Origin: Nannobrachium achirus
Lineage: Eukaryota > Chordata > Actinopteri > Myctophiformes > Myctophidae
Direction of reading: 5' to 3'
Assembly: GCA_963921795.1 (NCBI GenBank)
Contig: OY997651.1
Location: forward strand, 41,542,356 to 41,606,355
DNA length: 64,000 bases
Shown: piece by piece, positions 48,901 to 62,366 of the stretch
How positions within the stretch are numbered: position 1 is the first letter of the stretch
Layout: each line of letters begins with the position of its first letter
Program-made: the position numbers and the translations under genes
The notes under the pieces: model-generated
The model's database searches: none
Seen by the model: only the letters and a program-made list of their open reading frames with translations
Told to the model about the DNA's origin: nothing

Positions 48901-50580
48901 TCAAAAGATTCCAAAATAATTCAAAATTAGCAGATCTACAAGCTCACAATGCGTCGCATTGCAACATCTGGATCAGGTTTATCTAATGGGAAATACAGTA
49001 AGCTCGGTTGAATGCCTATACGACGTGTTGGCTTTAGTACGTACTGTACAGTATGTTGGTCTCTATAATGACATTCAAGCGTCTTTGAGTACTTATAAAA
49101 GTGCTATATAAATTCCAGATATGAATGAACGTACAAGATTATTATTATTACTATTACTACTACTAGTAGGTCTATAATAATTATTATATTTTCCTGTTCC
49201 AGAAGAGAGAGCACCAGGAGGCAGCTGTACAAATTAGGATCTCTTTATTTTTTTAAACAAACAAAACAATGAACATTTCCACTTTTCAACCCACATCTGT
49301 TTGATTGACAACTTAATCATGAAAAAGCAGTTACTACAAAACATGTCAAATAAAAAAACAGAGCAAAAAAAAAAGAAGAACTAGAATACAGTATAACAAG
49401 TACTATTCTGATACAGTATGTACAAGCATTGTAGTTTATTATTATTTATTTATTATTATTTATTATAGGCAAAAGGCAAGAAAGCTGAAGATTGTAGCTG
49501 AAGAGACAATGGCATGTGCAAAATACTCTTCCTAGTCTACAAGCTTAGAATCCTTATTAGAATGCTCTATTCCGAGTTGAACAGGAGCATTAAGCAAAAA
49601 TGTATTCGGTTTCTTTTTAAATGCAAAACAGCTCCCCTGCAAGGATAGGGCTGTAATTTACAAGCAAAGTGAATGAGGACAAAACATTTTACCCCAAGAT
49701 AGAATGTGGAGGCTAAGCCTGTGGAATCCTGGCATAGATAGAAGACTTCTTGCCATCATATCAGAAAGAAAATGTCTGCGATATTGTGCGGAGGAGAGAC
49801 AGAGATGAGACTATTAATCACTGAAAGATTATTATTAGTTATTGATCGATCAAACAGCTCCTCGTCTTACACTGTGACTAGTCAAGGACACGAGGACCAC
49901 CGTTACGCCGTCGATACGGGTACAGGTACGGTACGACACACTGACAGGACCAAAGTTCAAGACGTACATGTAGAACAGCCAGTGTATTGAAAAGGAGAAG
50001 GAATGGAAAACAAGCGCTGAGGAGGGGGAAATAGGACGGGTGTCAAAAGCAATAAGACAAACGGAATACAACCGAATGCTCTCAAAACGTTACCACTTTC
50101 AACCTGGGTGTCCCTGTTTTTGGGCATGTCATTATAGGCCGACATTTTCTCAAAACAATGTCGGAAAATATAGCGAAAACAGCCCACCTACGAGCATGGC
50201 TATTATGTTCGCCATGCAACAACAGTATCGTACGACAAAGTATAAAATAGGGCTTAAGTGGTTAAATGAAGACTTTGGCATGAGGTATATACAGTATATT
50301 TCTTTGTTCATGTGTTTTCACGTATCACCCCCAAAATTACGCCATAAACATATAACATTTATATCTCACACCCCCGTCTCCATTTTGGGTGATGTCACTT
50401 TTCCCCGTCAACACATTTTTACTTTTGGCAGTGATTTTTTTCATTAGACTAATTTATTCCTACTTTGAAGAAGACTTCAGCTCATATAGAATGACAAGGA
50501 CTAGAACTGTTTCACTACAGTTTCATTACAATAATCAGTCTAACACAGCTACAAGGCAAAGAGCAGATTGAATCAAGAGG

Positions 50581-51417
50581 AGGGATGGGACGATAATCGT
50601 TATTATCGTGATAAAAAAAAACACTACAAATAATCACATCAGGGACATGCTGGGCCCCTGATTCAGCCCGGGAAAAAGTGTTGGAGAGGCCCTCATTGCG
50701 CGCTGCTGCTACTCAAAGATTTGCCATTTCAGATCAGGACATGTGACAAGCCAGTGGGCCAATTACTGTACATGAGTTCTATTTCGTCGTTGTCGGGTGT
50801 CCAAAACCGTTTGTTTTGTATTTATCATTTTAAAAATGATTTAAACTAGTGAAAACAGCCGATCTACAAGCACACAACGCCTCGCACCGCGAGGCGTTGT
50901 GTGCTTGTAGATCTGCTGTTTTCACTACTTTTGTGCAACAGCCTTGTATGATGAAGCAGGGCTTTTCTTTGCGAAAACATTTATACATTTGAAACTTGGA
51001 GATAAGAGGTTTCTGCCCGACAGTGACGATTTACTTTGTTCGCCGCCCAGCCCCCAAAATGGAACGAAGGCCGACATTTTTTAAAATTATTTTTCCTAAT
51101 GGCCGGCCGGGAATGAACCGGCCGCTTGGGAGTTGTCCCGCTTTTCCCAATGGCCAGCACGTCCCTGTAGCGGATTTATCCTGAAATTGTCCTCCGTCAT
51201 ATACTAGGATGAATTAGCTTGTTGAACTGCTCACAACACATTGTGAGCTCGTAGATGGGCAATTCTTGGCTGAACCTTCTCCCCAGAATAGGGATGCTGG
51301 GGATTTGAGTGAATTTAAAGTTTAAGCATATTTCTATTATCGCGATAATATCATTAATCACAATTATTTTTGCCAAATTAATTGTGACGTGTCATTTTCA
51401 TATCGTCCCATCCTTAA
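50581..51417. mobile_element. MITE with nested family A copy
   Basis: Outer ends AGGGATGGGACGATAATCGT and ATATCGTCCCATCCTT. A family A element (50,786-51,031, hairpin 50,845-50,930 with tip CGCCTCGCACCGCGAGGCG) is inserted within. A second, decayed hairpin (ACACATTGTGAGCTCGTAGA) is at about 51,236. Confidence 0.7.
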
Positions 51418-53658
51418 TCAAGAGTTTTTCTTAGAACATACACAGTGAAATCGCTTTCGGTTTCATTTTTTACACATTCAGAATTATCACTCAGGATTTC
51501 ACTGTATATGCTATAGGAGCAGTGGTCACTTCCAGCAAACTGATGTAATATCAGGTAGCCATCAAAACATTAAAGGTTTAAGAGTGGAGATAAAATATAA
51601 AGAAATTCATTCCAAAATTATATAATATAGTGGGCCTAGCCAATTTAGTGTCCTGAAACAGATGTAATCTCTCAGTCACCAGTGAAGATTTAAAAATCAC
51701 ATATGGTTGATTCTAGCATTGAAAAACAAAACAAAGGATTCAAAAACAAAAGCTGTCTCACAGCTGCTGTTATCATGAGTTTTAGCTTTCATCAAAACAA
51801 CATCAACATGATTTTCTAAAAACATTCATTTCTTTTTTTGTTTCCCAAATGGTAGAATTATCACTTTGGAATGAATTTCTTCATATTCTGACCCTCACTT
51901 TGTTATGGACACCCTTTCTTCAAACGGCAGTACAACATTGCTCCACTATACGTATGTTACCATACAACCAAGTTGCAAAATGTGCAATCTTGATTTAGCA
52001 ATTTGGGTTCAAGCCCCACCACGTAAAGGCTATGAGTCTGTCAAGCCCTTTAACTGTGACATAAAAACAAATGAACAAAACACACAACAAAACTAAAGTT
52101 ATGCGGTTTCTATGAACCCCGAATGGCCGCCAGAAGCCGTGCTTAAAGCATGGCCTTTGGCAGTCACCGGTGATGAAATAGAACCGACGTTTTTTTTTAG
52201 AGGGCTGCCCTTCAAGAGTCTCACTGACATACACTGCTGTTTCTGTTGGTTACACAAGAAAGAGTTGGACTGTGTGTCCCCCAAAACCAGCGAGTGCCTT
52301 TAACTGTTGATAATGTGGTTTTAGGGAGAAAGCACTTAAGCCTTGTTTTATATTATACACACTTTGTCGTACAACAAAGTATATATAAAACACTATATAA
52401 AACAAGTATTATACTCACTATATTCTTTTAATAATATCCAATGTCAAACAAAGTGCTGATTTGTGTGGCTTGACAAAGTGTATGATTAGGCACATGGAGA
52501 CATTTAGCCTTCTGTCAAAGAAATTCTTTAGGAATAAAATATATCAAAGTTCTCCACTAATGTCCCAAGACTCCCAACATCAGTCCAAAAAGACATTTAA
52601 GCCAATTTGTATACATTCAAATATTTTTTGCAATAATCTCTATTTAAAAGCCAGTGACCGAGTATAATCGTTGGGAATAAACCAATGCTTTGAATGAGCA
52701 GGACAGTCCAACGTCAAACTCTGTGTCAAAGAGAAACATACATTTTCTGACATCACACGTTTAACACTGTAACATCAAGGTAGAGAAAACCCCTTCTAAT
52801 CTAATTGAATCAAACATATAAAAAAAAATAGATGGCATTAATACTATAAAACGCTTTCTCCTAATATGTCGCATATATTAAAGTAAATGGGGAGTGTTTC
52901 TAAGTGACAAAAGGCAGAACTACACAGTTCAGCGCGTTTAAATTCACTAAACAGCAAAGAAGAACATTGCGCGACTTTGAAACTCTTCACATACATCACA
53001 GCACAGCAGTGACACAATATATCCCAGCGACAATGGACCCATTAATACATTCTTTGATTTTCACTCAATTTCCACCCAAATTCAGTCTAAATCTTTGGAT
53101 AAAGTTGAATTCTTTAGAACTAGTAGTTTCTTTTATAACATTATTTCCTCTGGAGGGCTCATATACATGTGGAGATGACGGTGAGAAGCAGTGGCATAAC
53201 GTAAACATAACGGACACATCGTGCGCATCTCGCAGTCGTTAAGTTCGACGCAGACATCGAGAAATGACCACATCGTCGAACACACGCTGTCAAGAATTAA
53301 ATCAATGGTACATACAATGGTAAATGTATGTCCTTTGTAATGTGGCAGAAAAAATAAAACCTGTTTTTCATAGATTGGTCCCCTCCCCCCTCCATTTTTT
53401 ATCTTTAGTTTCCAAACACAAGCACAATTTTTTACCACACACGCGCACACACAGTTATTGTACACTTTCTAGTCACCTCACAACATCTTAGATAATCTAG
53501 AGACACTCAATTTAACCAGCCTGGGTCAACATTCTGACTGAAATCCAACCCGAAAACACAAGAAATTCCACCAATTAAATCCCTTGCAGATAATTCAAAA
53601 AAGAAAAAAAAACACGTTTAGTTCAAGTAACTGAAAGGTTTGCCATGATTCTTTTGAC

Positions 53659-53958
53659 CGTGGTTCTCAACCTTTTCTGTTTCAGGTCCCAACCACCCAT
53701 CTGACCACTGCACACAGTGGTCATTTAGATTTGAGCAACCTAAGCTTTTCAAAAAACTCTTTAGGATTTAGAACAGTTCGAACAGATATACAAGATCACA
53801 GTGTGTCATTCTGCACTGCGTGCTTGCACATCAAGTGTTGTACGTTTGAAACATCTAGAATCATTTAGAATTTCTGTTAGTTTCTCTTCTTGGGGGGTCC
53901 GCTCCGTGGCCCAAATACATTTATAAATTTGGGGGGAAAAAAAGTTTGAGAACCACTG
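53659..53958. mobile_element. hAT-type MITE with decayed hairpin
   Basis: CGTGGTTCTCAACCTTTTCT at the left and AGTTTGAGAACCACTG at the right; internal AACAGATATACAAGATCACA is a degraded hairpin arm (about 53,775). Confidence 0.65.
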
Positions 53959-55767
53959 ATTTAGAAGGCATTTTGTCGAAAGCCGCCTCAGGCCGCCTTT
54001 ATACCGTGTTAAGAAGAGCTATCTGCCAGTCTCTGATGCAGATGAAGAGGACGGATGGGAGGCATGCAGCTGGCTAATATAAATGACATTGTGCTTTAGT
54101 AGGAGGGAGAGACGACCCCCTCAGTATGGTATAAATACACACGGTGACGACGCTCCCAGACCCTACTTTGAGAACCACTGCTGTACAGTATAGTACAGTA
54201 CAGTAGATGTACTGCGCCAATCCACGTGTTTTACATCGTATGGGAGTCACATACAGTAGGAACATTTTGTACAATATTGTAATACAATCCAGTATTAATT
54301 TTAACTTTGAAAGCATGTTAAAGTGTTGAATTAACATTCACGAATTCGCGGTGTATGAATATATGGACACATTTTGTATTTCTGTTCAACTGTTGGCCAC
54401 GTTGACCGTCGCCTTACTGTACCCGAATGTCTGCTTCCTAGCGCGTTATAAAGAATGTAATCTCATCTGCAAGCTTCCCAATCATCCATCTGTGTGTAAT
54501 ATACAGTAACAGGCAGAGAAGTGCATAGCAATTACGTATGAAAACGAAGAAAATGGCTAAATTAGCCCCTGCCCTGAAATCCCAGAATTCCTCACAAAAA
54601 CACTAGGCTATGCAAATCACACGATCCACGACACTTGGTTGAAGGGAAGGCTAACACTAATAGTTAGAACTAGTTAAAAAAAAATAACCAAAAACGCACA
54701 CTTCCCCTTTTTTTAAATATCGATACACGTGGTCGTTGGACACCCAACTGACTTCTTTTGGTACAGAAATATATTCAAGAATGTTGGAAGCCCCTGAAAT
54801 AAAAGAGTTGTTTTTTACTGATGAGGAGGGTTTTCAAGGGAGACGCCAGCTAAACTATTAAGTTGTCGTTGAATCTACTTGTATGGTGGACAGGGAAAAA
54901 CGGCTTGGGTTTCTGTATGCATTACATGCAAACTATTTTTTTCTTTTTCTTTCTTCTTATTGTATTTTATGACTGTAAGAGAGAGAGAGCAGTCATTTTC
55001 ACTGGGGTTTTTTCACTGGTTCATGCAAACATTGAGGGGGTTCCTTTTGCTTCTCCCAGAAATGATTATATAGCTGTGAGTGTGTGTTACAGTTTTTCTG
55101 GCACGTTGAGTTTTACAGAGTATGTCAAGCTAGTTTCGGGACATGCACGTTTTGGATTTTGCGGTACTGGGTGTGTGTGGGTGTGGGTTCACGGATGAAC
55201 AAAGTTTACATGACACTCATATCAGGGGTCAAATGTTCCGAGAGAGTTCAGGGGTTCCAAATCAAATCTTGGGAGTTAGTTGCTCATGCTACTGCGTTTC
55301 AGCCATGGTGGATAAATGGCCGTTCCCTAATAAAAATTGTGCTATTCTTGTTCCACCCACCACGCACACGACAAACACGCACACGCGCGTGTGTTTCGGT
55401 CGCATGTGCATGCCTCGCACACACTCCTCACACATACTGTACACACAAACACACACACACACACACACACTCACACACACAGAGTAAGGGGCATTAAAGT
55501 GACTAGTAGTAGCGCCGCTACCCCATAACATCTCCCCCCTCCCCCTCCATCCCCTCTTGTCCCCGAAAAGAGAAAAGAACAACAACACTACTGCAGCCAA
55601 TTCTGATTGGCCAACGATGTCGCCGGGGCCACGCAGAGAGGCAGGCTCTCGTTGTGCATGTGCGTGTAACGTGTGACAGGGTTGGTTGGGTTGGCGCGGG
55701 GCTGAAGGAAGGAAGGAAGGGGGAGCGGAACGGAGCCCTAGGAGGGGGGCTTGGTGCCCGCGGGGTC

Positions 55768-56460
55768 CTAGGACGGGGGCTTGGTGTAGCCAAAGAGTCC
55801 GACAGGAAGGTACTTGACGTGCGTGGGCCACTGCGCCGCCAGCTGGAAGAACTTCACGTCGTTCCACTCCACGCCGTCTATGGCCACTGGCGGGACGGAC
55901 GAAGGGGAGAGCACACAAACACACACAATTTTGTATTTAGAGTGACTTACAAGATCATAGTACATGGCCGTGAACCCTAGTAGCCAATAAACAACAGGCT
56001 AAAGGCACTTTCCCACTGGGCGCGATAACGATAAAAAAATATTGTTTTCAATTCAATGAAGTGGATGGCAGCGTCCACACCACAACGATAAAGCCCTCAT
56101 AATTGATGTTCAACGCCGACATATCGTTATCGCGTCCAGAGGGAATGAGGCATAATTCACTGGTCAATTATTCAAACACAATTATTCAAGCATTTGTCTA
56201 GAAACTACTTTATTTTATCTGTCTAAATAAGTTACACAAGAAGATAAATGGCCACATCGTGTTGAGAATAAGGAGCTGAATTCTAATAAAAAGTTCCAAA
56301 AGCAGAGCACCAGGACCTGGTCCTTACCTTTGAGGATGGTCTGCTGCTGCTTGGCGGAGCAGATCAGCCTGCTGATGCCCTCGATGACCTGGCTCTTAGA
56401 GTCCACGTCCTTCTCCTTTGGTTTCTTCCCCAGGAAGATGGTGGGGACTGAAGCATAGAC

Positions 56461-56536
<76 letters not shown>

Positions 56537-59500
56537 GGTGGAACAAGTCAGTGTTTTTCTGTCATCCAGTATAATGATCTCTCAGTGGTCTAATGAGCTG
56601 TGAGGAGAGAGGAAGGCTGTGATGATGTCTTCTTTCCTTCAGCTCACTTCTAATGGATGTAAAGTGACAACTGTGAACACAGGATTCCCCTCACGCATCT
56701 CAAAACTGTAGGATGCCTTTGTATTCGACTCGTCAAATTAATCTGATCTGGTCTATTTGATTCTGGAATATATTTATTATTCTCTGACGTGATCTGGAAT
56801 TACTTACTAATTCTCTGATCTATGGAATTAATCATTCTTGTCCAACTCCAGTCAACGGTTACATCATCCTGTGATGTCACTAAGAGGCACTACTACACTG
56901 CCTCTATGCATTTGATGCATTACCGAGAGAGGGCGAGATCATTTAGCGACCTACAACCGGGTCGCGACGTGGTCGGTAGTTTTCAGCGACCGGGTTGCAA
57001 AATCGAGCGACCGGGTCGCTAAATGGAGCGACCGGGTCGCTAAATCACCGACCGCGGCACTAAAGCGAGCGACCGGGTCGCTAAATGGAGCGACCGGGTC
57101 GCTAAATCACCGACCGCGGCACTAAAGCGAGCGACCGGGTCGCTAAATCGACCGACTGGGACGCTAATTCCATCGACCGGGACGCTAATTCCACCGACTG
57201 GGACGCTAATCCAGCGACCGGGTAGGTAAATCCACCGACCGGTGGTCGCTTCCACCGACCTACTAACCCTAACCCTAACCCTAACCCTAAACCTAACCTC
57301 AGTAACCTTACCTCAGTTAGGCTAACCTGCCACGCAACCTCCCCACCGTTACCTCAGTTAGGCTAACCTGCCACGCAACCTCCCGACCGGGTCGCTAAAT
57401 CACCGACCGCGTCGCTAAATCACCGACCGCGCCGCTAAAGCGAGCGACCGGGTCGCTAAATCGACCGACTGGGGCGCAAAATCTTCCGACCGGGTCGCTA
57501 AATCTACCGACCTAAAACTGCAGGCAGGTCGGTAGATTTAGCGACCGGGTCGGTCGATTTAGCGGCGCGGTCGGTGATTTAGCGACCCGGTCGCTCGATT
57601 TAGCGACCCGGTCGCTGAAAACTACCGACCACGTCGCGACCCGGTTGTAGGTCGCTAAATGATCTCGCTCCTACTGGTATTACCTTGTGTTTCCCCTCGC
57701 TGACTGTAAATCGATCTGGATTAAGAGCGTCTGCTAAATGCCTAAATTATAAATCGGAGACTCACACTCACTGGACGCCATAAACGTCTATTACGTCTTT
57801 GATCCTTAGTGCCATAAACGTCTTTTACGTCTTTTTAATTAATCAAAAGTTTTATAATTTTTTCATAATTGTAATTTCAAAAAAATCGCTCTAGAAGTTA
57901 GCCATGAGCCTCCGTGACCGGAGCGATACGGCCGATTTGACTGTAGCACCAGTGTAACACAGTCCGACGGGAAATCGGTATAACCAAACATTGGTTCCGG
58001 CCGTTTAAATGTTATCTTAAAACGTTCGTTTATACACTTCCCGTGCTTCCCTGACGAACTATAAGTACTCCAAAAACTCAGAAAATTCACGGGAAACCAG
58101 CGGTGCCATCCATTTGGCGATTGCTATCCTTGATCGCGATCGCCAGGGCTCTAAAGTGTATAGCATGCTAGCTAAAAGGCCTGGCCAAAATGTAAACAAC
58201 AAGGCCCAAACCAAAAAAAAGATGGACGTCTTCTTCCTTCTTCTGTTAGTTGATCAGATAGTAGGAGACCACCACCTGGTGGTTTTCACATGCCATTGCA
58301 CTCCAGTTTACACACAGGCCCAGAGACAGCATTCACATATGATGATGATCAAGACATCTTACACATGTTCTATTGAAGCCCAAATCTAATGATAGGATAT
58401 ATATATATAAATATACATGTTTTCCTTTGTAAGAGGGGTAGTGTGGCTTTCGATAGAAGCATAGATTTATATATGTAATTTAAGTACAAAATATGATTTT
58501 GGCCCCCATAAAAAGGCAAAATTAAACAAAATGGCTGGCACCAGTTTTGTAGATTTTTAATCAAGGATGGCATTCAGTGAGTTAATGGAAGTCATTAGTT
58601 AATTGAACCCGCACACAACTAGCACTAACCTAGTGATAAATAGCGTCTCAGACACAACAATCCATGACACAATTTGGTCCAACAATTAACAAACCAACTA
58701 AATGCATCCTGGGTCATATTCTCCACTCCTCCTCACCTTTCTTGTTCTTCTCCTTGGTGACCACGGTCATGGCCATGGTGGTGACCTGGGCCTGTGGCTC
58801 GCTGCCGCCCCCGCCTGGCAGCCTGCTGACCTGCAGCGAGCGGAAGGCGCTCTTCAGGGTGTTCTTGCAGCCCGTGTCACGGCGCTGCTCGCCGTCCCGC
58901 CGCTTCTCGGCCAGCGAGGCCAGCCAGTAGTCCACCTGGAGGCCGATGGCGTCCACACCGGGGGAGATGCTGGGGCTTCTTGGAGACAGGGAGGGGAGGG
59001 AGTAGAAGTGGGTTAAGTCAAAGATTGTTAATATAGAGTATCGCAGCCGAAATGGTTTAGTGGTGCCACTAAAAATCTCCCATTCATTTTCCCCACAGAC
59101 TTTTACAAAAATATTTATAACAAGCCTAGAACCATCCAGGATCTCAGTGAATCATGACCATAAAACCTTTGATCCTATACAAAAACATATTTTAATATTT
59201 AATTAATTGATATACTACATTTAATAAATACCCTTTGTTTAGCAATTTTCAAGATGTTCTTTTCACCGAAAGGATCATGATTCACTGACATCCTGGATGG
59301 CTTGGTTTTAGGCTTATGAAAGTCTATGAGGAAATGAACAGGAGATTTTTTTAGTGGCAGCAGTAAACCACACCCACTGCGATAGGAAGATACTCAATCC
59401 CAATTGGAGCCACTAGAGGCGAAATGGTACAGAAATCCTACATAATAAGGTCTCCTCAGTGGGTGCTGGCGTGTGACAGAAAATCTCATCCTTGATTTGT

Positions 59501-61862
59501 CTCTCTGAAAAAAGCCATTTTAGTATTTTGGGAATATTGTGTTACATGACAATCCAATATTTCCCAGAGATGGCATGTCTTGCTATTTCCGTTTTGGGTT
59601 AAGTCCTGTATCTGTGCTATAGTAAGCGGATGCCTTTTTAGGAGACCGGAAGCAGGTTGGAGTCCATTCTTAAGACCCCCTATTCCGATCATCAGGACGT
59701 ATACATCCTGAATAGATCGAAACCTTGACGACGCAATAAAATACAGCAGCAGAGCTTTTCCATCATCACTAGTGTGCAGACTCTATTCTCTTTTAAGGAG
59801 GTGGTCTTACCCCTGCACGGCCAGGATGCTGCCCATGGAGGGGGAGGGCGGCGGGGTGGCGCTCTCTTTGATCATCATCCCCGTGGGGGAGCCGTGGGAC
59901 GGGGGCGACGTGGACGGGACGGCCAGGCTCACCGCCACACCCTCCTCTGTGTCACCTTGGAGGAAAAGAACATTCAACGTGATTACATTATGTGCATTTG
60001 TGAGGATAGCTGGCTTGCATTCTACTGTAAATGTATGGAAATATACCTTAAAGGACAACTTTGTTTTTTTTACAACAAGGGTTCATATTTTAGATTGTAA
60101 TTAGAGAAAAGAAAAAGTGAGTGTTAAAATGTTTTCATTTGCTTCATTCTATTGTTTTATCGTGTTTACCGTGGTAAAATGTGGGGAATGCGTACGCATG
60201 GGGGCATGCGTAAAAGTGGCTAAATATGTATTTTTAGACACAATAAGCCAGCAGTTTCTTTACTGCTATTTACAGTAACACGTCTAGCCCCCATAAGTCA
60301 CATCCAACCATGAAAGGTTGTGTTGTATCGTGGGAATGGTCTTATTCTGTGTAAAATCACTTATACGCATGCCCCCAACCACTGAAATAAGAATCTCTAA
60401 AACAATAGAAAGAAGTAAATGAAATAATTTTAACACTCATCTTTTATATTCTTTAGTTACAATCTAACAAAAATGAACCCTTGTTGTAAAAAACTTAAGT
60501 TGTCCTTTAATGTGAAATTGTTTAAATGAACATAATGAATGACATAGAAGTCCTGCATCATGTGGTACTGGTGTATGTACTGTGGTGTAATGTTGGGGGA
60601 GGTAACACTCACCCGTTGAAGATGGACCCGACTCAATGAGGCCGACCTTAACCACCTGAAACCATGAATGACAACATGAATAACTTCATCCATTCATCTG
60701 TGCGTCTGATCCAATGGTTCTCAAACTCATTCATTTCAAGGACCCCCATAACTCAGTAGTAAGGGGAAGAAATGTCTTCACCAATGTGTTTCTTTTCTTT
60801 TCAAATCTTTTTTATTAAAGCACAGTATCACATTGAGGCAGGTACATACATAAACAGTGATGACACCTCAAGTCCCATTCCCATCACTATAATCATTGGT
60901 ACAAAATAGTACAAGATCTGAGGCCATCACGGTACGTATAGGTTCAGTATATAAATAAGAAAAACCCTGCCAATAAAGGATAATAAAAGAAAACATTTTC
61001 TCCCTTTCATATTCCCAATTTAGTGTTAAGCCAATTCCCCCATTCCCATGCTCTACGCTAGACCCATCCCTGCTAATCCCCACAGTAGTCATTGGGAGGG
61101 TGAAACCAATGTGTTTCTAAAGGTGTGTAATAATATGTACTAAAAGGTTGAAATTCAACTCCCGGGGGAGACCTCATAAAAAAATGATTTGTGTTTGTGT
61201 CCCATTAACTTTACTATACAGGGGAAAAAAATCTGCTTTAAGTAACATGTGAGGGGTCAAACTAGGGGTTTTTCATGATGCTGAATCCATTGCAAGCATT
61301 AGTTTTGCACGAACATATTATTACACACCTTTAGAAACACATTGGTGAAGAAATTTCTTGGTAACGATTTACTTCGCAGATTGGTCAAATATCTTATAAA
61401 ATCCCCTTACTACTGGGAGTGTGCACAAATGGAACAACTTTGAGAACCATTGGTCTAATAATCAGATAGAACGTCCCATGGGTGTAACCACTGGTCTAAT
61501 CAGATTGAACATCGACCCGAGTGAAAACTTACTCCGATAAAGGGAATGAACTTCTGGTAAGAGTCTTCATCTCGCCTGAGGAGGAGGAAATGAGAGAATG
61601 AGCAACGTTTCCTGTGATCCAGTAAATAGACTAGATGGTTTTGAAATGCTTTCTAAATCAGTAGTTCAAGTCAAACGACATGAAGCGCATGAGCGGTTCA
61701 TTATCGTTTGATCAGGCACGCAACGTTTATTTTGACCACACATGCGCACCAGTTATGTGCACCCCTGACTATGAATCTATTCCTTACACTCAGCTACTGT
61801 ATGTCATTTAGACAATTTAATTGAATTTATACCATTTAAAAGGTCACCCACTAAAGGTCATA

Positions 61863-61901
<39 letters not shown>

Positions 61902-62084
61902 CGTGTACACTCACGTCCTGTGCTTGCAGGTGAGCATTGCCTCAGCGATGGGCAGCTGGTGAGTGACAGTGGATCCACTGATGTACTGACTGATTCTCCC
62001 TGCTACGTCCAACACATCTGTACATACAATAGAAGATAGATAGGGGATAGATTTATATAGGCCTAAGGAAAACAGAGGTGTGTG

Positions 62085-62153
<69 letters not shown>

Positions 62154-62300
62154 GTGTGCGTGCGTGTATTACCTGTTGTCTGTGGAGGTTCCGAGCGGCT
62201 GAACACGTCTCTCCACACCCCGTCCAGGAAAGCAGAACTGTATCGGTTGTCAAGGGTTCCCAGGTGCTTAGCAACAGGATGGGAGCCTGGTGGAGGGAGG

Positions 62301-62366
<66 letters not shown>

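Larger units (their letters stand above)
49240..55767 (-). other. pacs1: Presumed pacs1 3' UTR and downstream sequence
   Basis: No coding exon. An AATAAA on the minus strand near 49,244 could end the transcript, which would give a 3' UTR of about 6.5 kb including two MITEs. Nearer poly(A) sites may be used instead. Long stretches (51,420-53,650 and 54,300-55,400) show nothing recognisable beyond a CA/CACGCA tract near 55,370-55,480. Confidence 0.35.

Noticed and set aside
57262-57300. A true telomere or chromosome end
   Set aside because: Only four perfect CCCTAA units, inside a pacs1 intron with pacs1 exons on both sides.
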